DNA of 54,996 nt from Geobacter sp. (lineage in GTDB: Bacteria; Desulfobacterota; Desulfuromonadia; Geobacterales; DSM-12255). The stretch lies in NCBI GenBank assembly GCA_016223015.1, contig JACRPV010000017.1:1-54996 (forward strand), written 5' to 3'. Positions within the stretch are counted from its first letter, which is position 1; every line of letters starts with the position of its first letter. Positions 29,601 through 39,160 of the stretch are shown one piece after another. The notes below the pieces were generated by a model, which did not search any database, was not told where the DNA came from, and saw only the letters and a program-made list of their open reading frames with translations. The position numbers were made by a program, and so were the translations under genes.

Positions 29601-30021
29601 CATAGGTGCTCTTAGCTGCAGATGGCGCACCGAGATACGCGCCGTAGCGCTTGAGTAAGAAGTCCAGCGTCTGCTGACTGCCGATGCTGACCGGCTTGGC
29701 AGCACCGAACTGGCCCAAGGCAAGCATCCGCTTGAGTGAAGCCGTATCCGTACCGGTCATCAGGTATTCCCGGCTGATGTTGGCCGCAAAGTCGAAATAG
29801 CCGTCGGGAAGCGACTGGCTGCCGCTGACCGCTGATTTGGCGATGGCGTAGGTCTTGCCATTATACTCGGTGAAGAATGCCAGGGCGTCGATATAGCGGT
29901 AGGTAGTTCCCGGCGTGATCGTGTCCTGACAGCTGACAACGGCCTGCGCCGTGGCGGTCACCCCGGAGAGGGAGAGCAGGAGAACTGCATAGAGTACTGA
30001 ATAGGCAACACGGAATAGCAT
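26650..30021 (-). CDS. traN: Conjugal transfer mating-pair stabilisation protein TraN (Cys-rich)
   Basis: 1123 aa; signal peptide, long series of CPxG..Y/F..C modules, C-terminal GSGCDQGDIQTGMQNAAKDCHYVGDYCEKKWALVGCVQKAKSFCCFNSKMARIIHEQGRPQL. Confidence 0.85.
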   Translation of the reverse strand: MLFRVAYSVLYAVLLLSLSGVTATAQAVVSCQDTITPGTTYRYIDALAFFTEYNGKTYAIAKSAVSGSQSLPDGYFDFAANISREYLMTGTDTASLKRMLALGQFGAAKPVSIGSQQTLDFLLKRYGAYLGAPSAAKSTYVDAWKEFGPGGFTTLDGSGLPFTNWPAAGPYAGQDPQAVVMGSDGVWTSGLDGARTSQIVEFAGKLDCALSYVDPGTITPPPPPPPPQPPDPNAISNIMCGQDLNNNGYAADPGEVANCIQTAQGQFCPVGSTECVETYTAPVCPGGSTLEPTRDMCQATAQNLCGSGYSWDAGIDKCTKAVVCPENGTFNPATDRCEKLVQNECPVGYAYDGNPASPTYDRCVKSAACTDGGAFVAAKDRCEKAWMPVCDTANGYSYNAQTGVCQRAPICTYGSYNAQYNLCVQPIVPSCPSGYGYNSTRGRCEKTPECPTGTTYNVVTNKCDAITNASSQQVLSCSPQSFLCTSYADSCCNVSITCPSGPQGQGSVVANYCCLGSDAMTIQSPLELLTRTELTSTGYALSALQCDSVGNCSYYFMDRYCDGSPASDWMLSGSFGMSSPQMVCPPGQALINGNQCLAATNPTCTGGNFDPTLDVCWATYSPTCNQGTYDSASGLCILAPTCPNGTLNSSIDLCEATVTRDCGAYSLDSAANLCYSAPVCANGAYDASLNVCQATLTRNCGTYNWSQADFKCLQGITCPQDPTFSQAATTAYSTTLAQCLSETQHDCPAGTTYMPLPIGKCEAVPICSGAGIYNTQKDSCFEGFNTCPLGTQYACMEYQSKMQCSPNPCFNPGTPGAEITTTLDETMLQDDGPRDPNGQCLGQLYIFNGKASRCRPPGLKVGMINNCCESDQVASEDTGGSIQAAVQGIQMAYEIGQVAYYGNALVTGAAQITAISTTATGAVTSLTVVTATGTTTTLSGAAATGAYATMASGATGASAVGAGLQAYAAALFNPATIAIAVVILVVMKVLMGSGCDQGDIQTGMQNAAKDCHYVGDYCEKKWALVGCVQKAKSFCCFNSKMARIIHEQGRPQLQAFQPNGAWGVPEQPNCRGFTPDEFQALDFSRIDLSEYFDDVQKDLATKIQGSQETIMQNIQNKYQATPK

Positions 30022-30027
30022 CAGGTC

Positions 30028-32031
30028 TTACCTCGACTGCATCGGCTGTTTCTGGCCGCTGGAACAGATGTTGTCCTTGCCCGCCAGCCTGAGTGTCTGG
30101 ATCACCGTGGCAGCTTCGGCGAACTCGTTGATGCACTGGCAATCGATGACGATCTCTTCTCCGGGATCAGCCGGGCAGCTGTTGTCGATGCAGGTCTTGT
30201 AAAAAATGTCATAGGACTGGGCGGGAACACGCATGTCGGTGACATTCCCGGTTGTCGTCACCTGGGTATCGGTCTTGGCGATGCGGGTCTTGCAGGCCAC
30301 CTCGCATTCTGTTGCCGGGTCCCGTTGCGGCAGGTTGATGCTGCCATTGGCAACCGACCATCCCAGGGGACCGAGACGCGGGTCCTGGAAGGTCAGATTT
30401 GCCGTGTTGTCGCTGGCAGATGAAACAACCTGGCCAAACCGGGTTGTCACATCGGAGAAGTCGTACTGCTGACTGCCGCAGACATAGGTACGTTTCTTAT
30501 GCCACCAGTCGCGGCAGATGTTGTTTGTTCCCACCTGACCGGTGAATGGCTTGCACGATGGGAGCTGGTTGAGACCGGTCGGATTGAAGTTCTGGTTGGT
30601 CACAACACTGTCGATCTCCTCATCCTTCAACCGGCAGTCCGGGTCATTCGCCAGCGTTGCGCACCTATCCTCCACTGATTCCGTGTACTGGTCCTCCTTA
30701 TAGTCGAAGAAATAACTCCAGTTGAAGGTTGGCCCTTGGGCGCCCCCAGCCGGACATGACATCCCGACCTGAACGGATGTATCAAAGCCGTTGATGATTC
30801 CGTCCACCGACGCCGACGCGGTTGAACAGCCAGGGCCACCCATGTTGTTGATATTGAAAGTAGCGGACATCAGCTTTCCTAGCTTGGCAGGGTCCGGGGC
30901 CGAAACGGCGACGCTCTTGTAGGTGTGCCAGCCGTCACCTCCCGGGTTGTCATTACAGTTGTTGTGGGCGGCTCCAGGCCCTCCGGGACCGGTATCCAGA
31001 TATTGCAGGCGGTAGGTCAGATCATCGACCTTGTGGACACGCATGTAGATCAGATGGTCGGTGCAGACCTGACCGGGGCCAGAGTCGTTGAACGACGTGA
31101 CAGTGGTATCGACCCTGCTTGCGCGGTCAATGGTACAGACACTTGCCTTTCCCTGAGCCTGCCGTGCCGCACCTGAGTTGGAAATCAGGGAGTAGAAGCT
31201 GCTCGGATCGGAGGTCTGGGAGGTGGCGGCTGCATCCCGGGCGGCAGTCAACTGTGGCCAGTTGGTATAATAGCCGGTCAGGGTGGATACCGATGGCGAG
31301 GAGGCAAAGGCGGCGACACTGGATGCGGCGTTGTTCGTCTGGCTGGTCACCTGCCCGTAATAGGTGATGGTAGTGATGTCGGTATTGACGCTGGTAATGG
31401 TGAATGACGTGTTGCTGGTATGAACGGCATTGACAATGCCACCGCCGATGTCTTTGAGCACAATGGCGCTGTTGACCCAGACCAGGTTGCTGCCACAACT
31501 GCTGTTAATGCAGTAGCAGCCGCCAAGGTCGGTAATGGAGGCCGGGGCTTCAGTAACCCGACCATCCGTATCGGCAGCCCAGGTGTAGTATCTGCAGTTG
31601 GACCAGCTGCCGGCGTTGCATGAGATGAAACCGTTGGCGCAGACCCCTGAGACGAGCGCCGGCACGGTATGGGCATTGTCGATAGTCCCGTCGGTATTGA
31701 GATCCTGACTGACAATCACCTGCTGCAGGTCACCGGTACCGGACGGCTGGATAAACACTTCCAGGAATTTTGCCGAAGAAGGTGCGGTTAAAGTTGCCGG
31801 AAAGCTTGTGGCGCCGTTCACGGTCTGCATAAGGTTCGAGGAATTGGTCATCGGCAATGAAATATTGCTGTTGATGGCGTTCTTACTGCCAAACCGGGAC
31901 AGCGCTGACTTGCCGGCATCCTGACCGGCTGTTTTCCCGTCGATTGCCAGAGCAGACGAACTCCCCATCATCACGGCCATTGCCAGACTAGCTGCGGTAT
32001 TTCTTGACCATCTCACGGATTGCATCCTCAT
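30028..32031 (-). CDS. Secreted Cys-containing conjugal transfer protein, possibly TraN-related
   Basis: 667 aa; signal peptide; lies between traC and traN; CKTRIAKTDTQVTTTGNVTDMRVPAQSYDIFYKTC. Confidence 0.55.
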   Translation of the reverse strand: MRMQSVRWSRNTAASLAMAVMMGSSSALAIDGKTAGQDAGKSALSRFGSKNAINSNISLPMTNSSNLMQTVNGATSFPATLTAPSSAKFLEVFIQPSGTGDLQQVIVSQDLNTDGTIDNAHTVPALVSGVCANGFISCNAGSWSNCRYYTWAADTDGRVTEAPASITDLGGCYCINSSCGSNLVWVNSAIVLKDIGGGIVNAVHTSNTSFTITSVNTDITTITYYGQVTSQTNNAASSVAAFASSPSVSTLTGYYTNWPQLTAARDAAATSQTSDPSSFYSLISNSGAARQAQGKASVCTIDRASRVDTTVTSFNDSGPGQVCTDHLIYMRVHKVDDLTYRLQYLDTGPGGPGAAHNNCNDNPGGDGWHTYKSVAVSAPDPAKLGKLMSATFNINNMGGPGCSTASASVDGIINGFDTSVQVGMSCPAGGAQGPTFNWSYFFDYKEDQYTESVEDRCATLANDPDCRLKDEEIDSVVTNQNFNPTGLNQLPSCKPFTGQVGTNNICRDWWHKKRTYVCGSQQYDFSDVTTRFGQVVSSASDNTANLTFQDPRLGPLGWSVANGSINLPQRDPATECEVACKTRIAKTDTQVTTTGNVTDMRVPAQSYDIFYKTCIDNSCPADPGEEIVIDCQCINEFAEAATVIQTLRLAGKDNICSSGQKQPMQSR

Positions 32032-34435
32032 AACTCACTCCGCCATCGACCATTGCCTCAATTTCGGCGATCTCGGTCGCATCCGACGTGAAGACGTAGT
32101 AGGAGAAGGGGTCTACGGCCAATCTGCCAATACCGACGCCGAAGGGCGTGTCCATGAAGATCTCCGAATACTTCGGCTTGTTGCTCTTGGTGGATTTCAG
32201 AATCCGCATGGTGAATTCATCGTAGTCCATCAACTTCTCGTCCAGCGCCTTTTCGAAGTCAGACGACTCCAGATAGAATTTGAAGGCCGAATTGTTCCTG
32301 ATGACATCGCCAACCCCGCCGAAGAGCTTCATGTCGAGCACCGACTGGGTGATGATGGTAAAGCTGCCGCCGTATTTCCGGGCTCGACGGTACCCTTCTT
32401 CGATGACCTCTTTCAGGGTCGAACTCTCCCCAAGGAACTGCCAGGCCTCATCGAAAACGATCAGCCGCTGATCCGACTTGTCCGAAAGGTAGAGATCCTG
32501 GGTGACGGCGTTGATCACCTGAAGGGTGACGACGCGGAACAGTTCCTTACGGGACTTGAGATGCTCCAGTTCCAGCACCACGAACTCGTCATTGGAGATG
32601 TCGAGGCTGCTTCTGCCGTTGAAGAAGCGGCCAAATGAGCCATCACTCTTGAAATCGGCCAGGTTGAAGGCCAGGCGGGACGCGGCCTCCTTGATTTCGC
32701 CGCCTTCCGAGGAGTAGCGGTCGAAATTGAACAGATACTCGTGAACAGTGTCGATGCCGGCATCATTCCCTTCCTGCTGCCAAGCCCAGCGCACAGCCCC
32801 CTTGATGAGGGTCATCTCGGTCTCGCTGGGGATGGTCTTGCCGGTGGAGAAAACCATCTGGGCAACAATGGGAGCGATAACCGGGATGTCGTACTCGGGA
32901 TCGATGATGTTGGTGAAGGGGTTCAGGCAGACCGGAGAATCTTCGCTGAAGTCCAGATAACGGGCACCGAAGAGCTTGGTCATCTTCTTGTAGGAACCGC
33001 CGATGTCGATGATCCGGATCTTCGACTTCATGGCAAAGTAGTTGTAGACCAGATAGTTGATGAAAAAGCTTTTGCCGGCGCCGCTGGAGGCGCAGACCAT
33101 GGCGTTGTGGTTGTTGACCCCTTTGTTGAAGATGTCGAGGCCGAACAGGTTTCCCTTGCGCCCGGCAAAGAGCATTACCGGTTTGCCCAGGCCGGAGAAG
33201 TCCCCTTGTACCGGTAACGTCACGGCGATGCTGTCCACCGGCATGATATGGTCACGGTCGAGGGTATCGATGTTGCTGCCGCTGTCATAGAGACCGAACG
33301 GCAGGGATGAGATGAACAGGATGGGAAGTATCCCCTTGTCTTCCTGCATCACATAACCCTGGCCTTCCCAAACCCGCTTGGCTCTGGTAACAGATTCGTT
33401 CACCAGCCACTCGTCGCTGCCGTACACCCACATGATCGGGATGATCCGGTAGAATTTGGTGCCCCGTTCCAGTTCATCGACCGCCCAGAGGTATTCGTCT
33501 TTCTTGCGGGAGAGCGAAGGAGCGAAACTGCCGACACCCTGCTGCTGCAGAACCAGGTTGCACTTGGTGTGCAGCTTGTTCTTCTGATTGCGCAGCACAA
33601 TGTTCAGGGTGAAAAAGAACGGTGTCCGGATCTGGTCGGAGTCGGTCGCCATCCCCATGATCCCGCCGAAGAGTTGGTTGGTCTGGATCGGATCGCAATT
33701 CAGGGGGAATGATTTGGGCGTCACACAGCGAAAGTGCCGGTTGTCAAACTTGAGCGAGCTAAAGTGTTTCTCGACTTTTGTGACGAGCAGAACCTGTTTG
33801 CGGATGATATTAAGTTCGTCATAGTGGCTGGAGTTGCTGGAAGGATCTTCGTTCAGCATCCGCCGCATCCAGTCCAGCAGCCTTCCCGGTCTGACTACAA
33901 CCGGGGAAAGGCCTGCTCCCCGCAACACCTCCTGGATCGTGCCGAAGACCTCCTCCAGGTTCACCTGACCGTTTTCCTTCACCGGGAACTTGACCGTGAA
34001 AAACATTCTGAAGTTACGGACCGGAATGCCGCTCAAGCAGTCGAGACCTTCCACTCCCTCCTGAAAGAAGCGCGAAACGTTGTCTGAAACATCACGCACC
34101 AGCTTGCTGTCACGGGTCTTTAGGGAACCATAGGCGTCAACAACAGGTTTCACGTACGGATCGGCAAAGAGGATGAACTGCATGATCGAACCTTCGGGCA
34201 GATTAACGCGGAAGAGACCCTCCAGGGTTTTGATGCTGGTTTCGCTGGCAAAGGCCAAGGGAGCGCACTCCCACATCATGCCGAAGGTGTTGTCGGTATT
34301 CAGGTAGATCTGCTTCTTTTGTTCATAGGCAATCCAGGGGAGATAGTCGGAAAACTTCTCCCGCTGTGACAGCCTCCGCAGTTCCCCCCGGTTGATTCCG
34401 CCATCTTTGCCAAAAAGAGACGACATGATCCCCAT
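31988..34435 (-). CDS. traC: Type IV secretion ATPase TraC
   Basis: 815 aa; CASSGAGKSFFINYLVYNYFAMKSKIRIIDIGGSYKK Walker A, RLIVFDEAWQFLG Walker B. Confidence 0.92.
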   Translation of the reverse strand: MGIMSSLFGKDGGINRGELRRLSQREKFSDYLPWIAYEQKKQIYLNTDNTFGMMWECAPLAFASETSIKTLEGLFRVNLPEGSIMQFILFADPYVKPVVDAYGSLKTRDSKLVRDVSDNVSRFFQEGVEGLDCLSGIPVRNFRMFFTVKFPVKENGQVNLEEVFGTIQEVLRGAGLSPVVVRPGRLLDWMRRMLNEDPSSNSSHYDELNIIRKQVLLVTKVEKHFSSLKFDNRHFRCVTPKSFPLNCDPIQTNQLFGGIMGMATDSDQIRTPFFFTLNIVLRNQKNKLHTKCNLVLQQQGVGSFAPSLSRKKDEYLWAVDELERGTKFYRIIPIMWVYGSDEWLVNESVTRAKRVWEGQGYVMQEDKGILPILFISSLPFGLYDSGSNIDTLDRDHIMPVDSIAVTLPVQGDFSGLGKPVMLFAGRKGNLFGLDIFNKGVNNHNAMVCASSGAGKSFFINYLVYNYFAMKSKIRIIDIGGSYKKMTKLFGARYLDFSEDSPVCLNPFTNIIDPEYDIPVIAPIVAQMVFSTGKTIPSETEMTLIKGAVRWAWQQEGNDAGIDTVHEYLFNFDRYSSEGGEIKEAASRLAFNLADFKSDGSFGRFFNGRSSLDISNDEFVVLELEHLKSRKELFRVVTLQVINAVTQDLYLSDKSDQRLIVFDEAWQFLGESSTLKEVIEEGYRRARKYGGSFTIITQSVLDMKLFGGVGDVIRNNSAFKFYLESSDFEKALDEKLMDYDEFTMRILKSTKSNKPKYSEIFMDTPFGVGIGRLAVDPFSYYVFTSDATEIAEIEAMVDGGVSYEDAIREMVKKYRS

Positions 34436-34438
34436 GCG

Positions 34439-34933
34439 CTACTCCTCTTCGCCGGACGAGACGGTATCGCCCAGAAGCCAGCGCGGTTCGTCAACAAAGA
34501 AATAGACGTAACGCAGCATGTAGAACTCATTGTCCTGGCCGGTGTAGGGCAACATCAGCACCCGCATGGTTTTGGGCGGCGCAACGACCGGCGTGACCGG
34601 CTCTTTCAGGAGGCCACTGAACTTGTCGAAAAGTGCAGCTCGATACCTGTTGTAGGTGCCGTTCTCTTGCGACGCAGGATTTAACGACATATCCTTCTTC
34701 CCGTCAGGACAGGCACCGGCAGCACTATTCCCGGAAGCGCACTCTTCAGCCGTATTACTCTCTGGTGTGGCTTTGGTCTTGAGAGATCCACCGGCTGATT
34801 CGCTGTATGCTGTCTGCACGGAGACGCACTTGCCGTTGTAGCTTTCCGGACAGCTGAAACTGCTTTCATATGGGTTGAACAGGGCACAGCCGCTCATGCT
34901 CAACATTCCTATGACAATCAGGGCCTTCTTCAC
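34439..34933 (-). CDS. traV: Conjugal transfer lipoprotein TraV
   Basis: 164 aa; lipobox LSMSGCALFNPYESSFSCPESYNGKCVSVQTAYSES. Confidence 0.78.
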   Translation of the reverse strand: MKKALIVIGMLSMSGCALFNPYESSFSCPESYNGKCVSVQTAYSESAGGSLKTKATPESNTAEECASGNSAAGACPDGKKDMSLNPASQENGTYNRYRAALFDKFSGLLKEPVTPVVAPPKTMRVLMLPYTGQDNEFYMLRYVYFFVDEPRWLLGDTVSSGEEE

Positions 34934-36210
34934 TTTCTGCCTCCCTTGGCAATCTTTTTGATCTCCAGGTTGATCCCCTCACTGATGACCAGGGTCACCG
35001 GCTTCGTGGCTCCGACCTCGATAACCGGCATAGTCTGTCTGGCCAGTTCCATGTAGAACTTCTGGATCTCCTTGAAGCCACTCGACAGGCCGGACCCAAC
35101 TCCGGACATGGCGATGTCTTTGGGATCAACCGTCTGGGTGGTTCCGAGAGGGCTGACGGACATGGTTGTTGCTGATGCCTTGATGGCGTCACCAGCGCCG
35201 CCGAAGAAGCCGGCCAGCATGCTTCTGGCAATCATGGAGCCCATCTTGGCCACGACCCGCCCCCGCAGGCCGATCTTGCCGTCTTCATCGACAACGAAGC
35301 CTTTGACCTTTTGATCAACAACCGCCTGTCCCTTGCGGTCGAGACATGACAGGGATACCAGCAGCAGTTCCGCCCGCTCGGTTGCCAGGTTCCCCTTGCC
35401 GTCGGCAATCACGAAACACCCCTTGAGGTTTGCCTTGACGCTGTTGGGGAGAACCGCCGGGGTTTTGACCCTGAGCAGCACCGGCACCGGGTTACCTTTG
35501 GCTTCCGAAGTTGTGGGAGCGTCCAAGCCACTCAACAGGGTCGCCTCCATAAAGGAAGGAGGCAGATAGACCGAAGCGGCTGCGGTGTCTTTTTTTTTAT
35601 CCTCAGTTTCAATCTTGCTGGACTTACCCGCCCCGGAATGGGTGACGATGGCGATGTCGCCGATCTCAGTCTCAGGTGGAGATGGCGGCTGTCCTGGCGG
35701 CATGCCTTGTGTTGTGGAAGGGAGCGGAGGGAGAGGCATGCTGCCTTGCGGTATTGGCGGTGGTGGCGGCAACGGCTGCTTACTGTTTAATGCTTTGGGG
35801 AAACCTGCTTTTTGGGACTGTCCCGGCAGCTGTGCGCTTGCCGTGATGCGTGGATCGCCCTGAACGGTAGCCGCTGCACCTGCCGCCAACTGCGGCTGTG
35901 CTACGACTTGGCCGCTCTTCTCCCGGGTAATTTCGTCGAGCCTCTTTTGGAGCTCGGCAACCTTGTCATCACGTTTTGAAATCTCTTTCTGGCTTTCGAG
36001 GAACTGGGACTTCTCCAGCAGCTTTGGCTCGATATCCAACGTGGTCTGCTTTGCGCTTTTTGCCGGCAACTGGTTTTTCCCCCGATTCATGGCCATGTTC
36101 CCGAAAAAGAAGACCGCTAGAAAAGCACAGCCGCCACCGATCCAGACAACCAGGCGGCGTTGGTTCCCATTCAGATTGTTCCAGATGGAGAGCAGCCTAT
36201 TTTTCATCAT
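34930..36210 (-). CDS. traB: Conjugal transfer protein TraB (VirB10-like)
   Basis: 426 aa; N-terminal TM, coiled coil, Pro-rich segment, YLPPSFMEATLLSGLDAPT..PVLLRVKTPAVLPNSVKANLKGCFVIADGKGNLATERAELLLVSLSCL. Confidence 0.9.
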   Translation of the reverse strand: MMKNRLLSIWNNLNGNQRRLVVWIGGGCAFLAVFFFGNMAMNRGKNQLPAKSAKQTTLDIEPKLLEKSQFLESQKEISKRDDKVAELQKRLDEITREKSGQVVAQPQLAAGAAATVQGDPRITASAQLPGQSQKAGFPKALNSKQPLPPPPPIPQGSMPLPPLPSTTQGMPPGQPPSPPETEIGDIAIVTHSGAGKSSKIETEDKKKDTAAASVYLPPSFMEATLLSGLDAPTTSEAKGNPVPVLLRVKTPAVLPNSVKANLKGCFVIADGKGNLATERAELLLVSLSCLDRKGQAVVDQKVKGFVVDEDGKIGLRGRVVAKMGSMIARSMLAGFFGGAGDAIKASATTMSVSPLGTTQTVDPKDIAMSGVGSGLSSGFKEIQKFYMELARQTMPVIEVGATKPVTLVISEGINLEIKKIAKGGRK

Positions 36211-37135
36211 CTGCCTCCTGATTTACTTCTGCTGGACGATCTTTGGCATTCACTGACTGCTTTGCCGGGGCACTTTGTCTGGGACCCTCCATAACCGGCA
36301 GATCACCGGCCAGTTTTTGTAACCCAGGGTTTTCCGCCCGCTGCTCCACGACGTAGAGTCGTGAGGTGTCACCGGCACGAAGGATGTGGCGCTCAAGGGA
36401 TATTGCGACCGGGTTTTCCGCCAGTTCCGCTTTCAGAAACATCTTCTCGTTCAATTTGAACTCGTTAGTCTCGCCACGAAGGGACGCCTCATACTCCTTG
36501 ATCCGGAGGCCTTCTCCTTCGATATCCACGACCCGTTTAAGGGTCAGCTGGATTTCCCGGTATGAGGAGAACTGCTTCTCCTTTCTGCTGACGCTGTAGG
36601 AGTCGGGGATGTTTTCGGTGTAAACGTCCCGGATGGCCTTGAGCAGCTTTTTCTCGAACGGCAGACCGGCGTTGAGGGAGATGTTCTCCTTGATCTTCCG
36701 CTCCTTGCCAGAAGTCAGGCGAATCGTCTGGGAGGGGATGCGCTGCGGGAAGACGATCATGCTGAAGGTCTCGTCGCCGCAGACGACATACAGTTCGGTC
36801 GGAGTGGTTGAATAGGCAAACTTGTCGCCTTTCTTGGTTACCTTGAACTTCACAAAGGCATCCTTGCCGGTGATCTTGATGGTGAGCCCCTTCTCAGTGG
36901 AAGTCAGCGCTTCGCGGATATCAGCCGGGCAGGAAATGCGGTTCATGTCCGAACTGGACAGCCTGATGCTCGTAGTTGCTTCCGGAAGGACGATGGTGGG
37001 GAATTCTCCATCGGTGGGTTTCTCGGCAACCTGTTCAATTGTGGTAGCCTTCTGTTTCTGGATACCGCCTAGATCTGTCGCGTGTACCAACGCCGGCACC
37101 AACAATGCGGCCAATAAAGCAATCGTGCGCATCAA
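36197..37135 (-). CDS. traK: Conjugal transfer protein TraK (VirB9-like)
   Basis: 312 aa secreted; position between traB and traE; ISCPADIREALTSTEKGLTIKITGKDAFVKFKV. Confidence 0.78.
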   Translation of the reverse strand: MMRTIALLAALLVPALVHATDLGGIQKQKATTIEQVAEKPTDGEFPTIVLPEATTSIRLSSSDMNRISCPADIREALTSTEKGLTIKITGKDAFVKFKVTKKGDKFAYSTTPTELYVVCGDETFSMIVFPQRIPSQTIRLTSGKERKIKENISLNAGLPFEKKLLKAIRDVYTENIPDSYSVSRKEKQFSSYREIQLTLKRVVDIEGEGLRIKEYEASLRGETNEFKLNEKMFLKAELAENPVAISLERHILRAGDTSRLYVVEQRAENPGLQKLAGDLPVMEGPRQSAPAKQSVNAKDRPAEVNQEADDEK

Positions 37136-37755
37136 GCCCCCTTGTTCTCGCCCAGTACAGGCTTCTCATAGAGCCGCACCAGGATAAATTTTCCGTTCTC
37201 GATACGGTATTCGATGAGGTAGACCTTCTGGACGTCTTCAGCCTTCTGGTCCACCATGTAGGTCTTCTTGGTGCCGGAGACTTCCAGACGTCGTTTCTCG
37301 GCATCGTTGATGATCGAGTGGATGTAAAAGGCGCTTGCCGCCTTGGTGTTTTCAATTTTATCCGCCAGCTCGTACAGCTCCTTACGGGATGACTGGAACT
37401 CGGCGGGATCGTAGACAGCCAGCAGTTCGCTGAATTGCGACCGGGCATTGACCGGATTGTAGGTAAGAGCCAGATTGAGAATGTAACGAGTGAATTCCTT
37501 GAGGTATTCATCCGATGCTTTGTCGCCTGAGACTGAAATCTTCGAATTGATGGTTGGCGGAACGAGAATCACCCGCTGGCTGTTCAAGGCCATGAACAGT
37601 CCGGCGGTGTTGATGACAACAGCAATGCCAATCACCACGACAACGAATTTGAGCAGGCGGTTTTCGGCAAATATGTTGGAACTTTTCTGTAGAAATATGT
37701 CGAGGTTCACTTCTTCACTCCAGCTGTAGTGGTCATTCCAGAAAATCTCTTTCAA
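37132..37755 (-). CDS. traE: Conjugal transfer protein TraE (VirB8-like)
   Basis: 207 aa; N-terminal TM, YILNLALTYNPVNARSQFSELLAVYDP. Confidence 0.82.
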   Translation of the reverse strand: MKEIFWNDHYSWSEEVNLDIFLQKSSNIFAENRLLKFVVVVIGIAVVINTAGLFMALNSQRVILVPPTINSKISVSGDKASDEYLKEFTRYILNLALTYNPVNARSQFSELLAVYDPAEFQSSRKELYELADKIENTKAASAFYIHSIINDAEKRRLEVSGTKKTYMVDQKAEDVQKVYLIEYRIENGKFILVRLYEKPVLGENKGA

Positions 37756-38038
37756 AAAACTGCGGGTATCCCTTCATTGGGGCCAGGCCGATGAAATAGA
37801 GGATATGGCGCAGGAAGCCACGCGGGTACTGCCGCTTGAAACGGCTATACGCCCACGGCACGACGATCATCACCAGCCAGAAATACCCCCCGAACTGCTG
37901 GGCGAAGATAAAACTCGCCGTCATGATTGCCAGGTCGTCGGGCTCGAACCAGAGGACCTGAAACGGCTGCGTCAGGTATTGGGGAAACTTCCGGATCACG
38001 TGTTGTCTCCATTGGCCTGCAAGATGCCAGGGGGGCAT
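37733..38038 (-). CDS. traL: Conjugal transfer protein TraL (VirB3-like)
   Basis: 101 aa; FPQYLTQPFQVLWFEPDDLAIMTASFIFAQQFGGYFW..YPRGFLRHILYFIGL. Confidence 0.85.
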   Translation of the reverse strand: MPPWHLAGQWRQHVIRKFPQYLTQPFQVLWFEPDDLAIMTASFIFAQQFGGYFWLVMIVVPWAYSRFKRQYPRGFLRHILYFIGLAPMKGYPQFFERDFLE

Positions 38039-38056
38039 GTGCCCCCCCGATTGAGG

Positions 38057-38356
38057 TCAGATGATCATTCCGAGGGAAGTGACGATCTTGTCCGAGTTGA
38101 TGACAAGTACCCCTCCCAGGATGCAGAGGACTGCCGGGACCATCTTCTGCTGGATCATGACGACAACGCCGGCGATGATCGACAGGACTCCGGCAATAGC
38201 GCCAAATGGACCCTTGAGTATGTTGTTGATGAAGAAGTCATAGGCCTCGAATCCGAATGATCCGGCTACCGGGGCGACGAGGGCCATGGCCTGTGATGCC
38301 GCCAGCGTCACGATCATCGCGACGACGGTCATCAGAAGTACTTTCCGCTTGTGCAT
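38057..38356 (-). CDS. traA: Pilin subunit (TraA/VirB2-like)
   Basis: 99 aa; signal peptide + two hydrophobic helices; located just before traL. Confidence 0.7.
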   Translation of the reverse strand: MHKRKVLLMTVVAMIVTLAASQAMALVAPVAGSFGFEAYDFFINNILKGPFGAIAGVLSIIAGVVVMIQQKMVPAVLCILGGVLVINSDKIVTSLGMII

Positions 38357-38416
38357 TCATTTCTCCTTTGTGCTCTGGTGTGATGGTCAGACTGTGTTCA
38401 GCTAGATTCAGCGCGA

Positions 38417-39160
38417 TTACTGCTTACTCACCTCCTTTCCCTTGTCCAGCAGCCCGGTTATCCGTTGGATGTCTGCACCATTCACGTGAGCACCTTCGAT
38501 CCAGAGTGCCGGTGTTCCTCGTACGCCAAGCCCTGTCGCAATCTTTTCCATTTCCTCCAACTGTTGTTGCTGGGTGCCATCGGTTACGGAGATCGGTTTT
38601 CCGTCCAAGGCTCCGGCAAATACGTCGTGGAAAGCCTTGTCTCTGTCAGGTTGCGACAGGATGTAACGGGCCTTCTTCTCGGCATCGGGGTGAATCTTGC
38701 GTAGGGGGACGAAATATACGTAGCGGGTCACATCAGTTCGCTTCGAGAGAAGGTTGTCGACCTTACGGCAATAGGGACAGTCAGGATCAGTGAACTCGAT
38801 GACTTTCTTGGGGCCGTTGCCGATTTTTAAGGCCTTATCCAGGGGGAGATTCTTGATCCGTTCTGCAGCAACCTTCTCCCGCATCTCGGCGGTCAAGTTT
38901 TTGCCTTCCTTGGTCCAGATCTCACCGAAGAAGAGATACCCTTCAGGGCTGAAGTAAAAAACCTGTTCTCCTGCCGTGATCTCATACAGGCCCTTGAGCG
39001 GCGATTCCCTGAAGGAGTCAACTCGCAGATTCGGAAAAGTTTTCATCAAGTTCTCTTTCTCGGTTCCCACATCATCACTTGCCATTGAGAACCCCGCCGC
39101 TGCCACGAGAAGCAGCATCAGAGCGCCAACCGTAATTCTCCTGTCATTTCTCGGCTTCAC
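38417..39160 (-). CDS. DsbC-family disulfide isomerase/thioredoxin-fold protein
   Basis: 247 aa; IEFTDPDCPYCRKVDNLLSKR (CPYC active site). Confidence 0.88.
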   Translation of the reverse strand: MKPRNDRRITVGALMLLLVAAAGFSMASDDVGTEKENLMKTFPNLRVDSFRESPLKGLYEITAGEQVFYFSPEGYLFFGEIWTKEGKNLTAEMREKVAAERIKNLPLDKALKIGNGPKKVIEFTDPDCPYCRKVDNLLSKRTDVTRYVYFVPLRKIHPDAEKKARYILSQPDRDKAFHDVFAGALDGKPISVTDGTQQQQLEEMEKIATGLGVRGTPALWIEGAHVNGADIQRITGLLDKGKEVSKQ

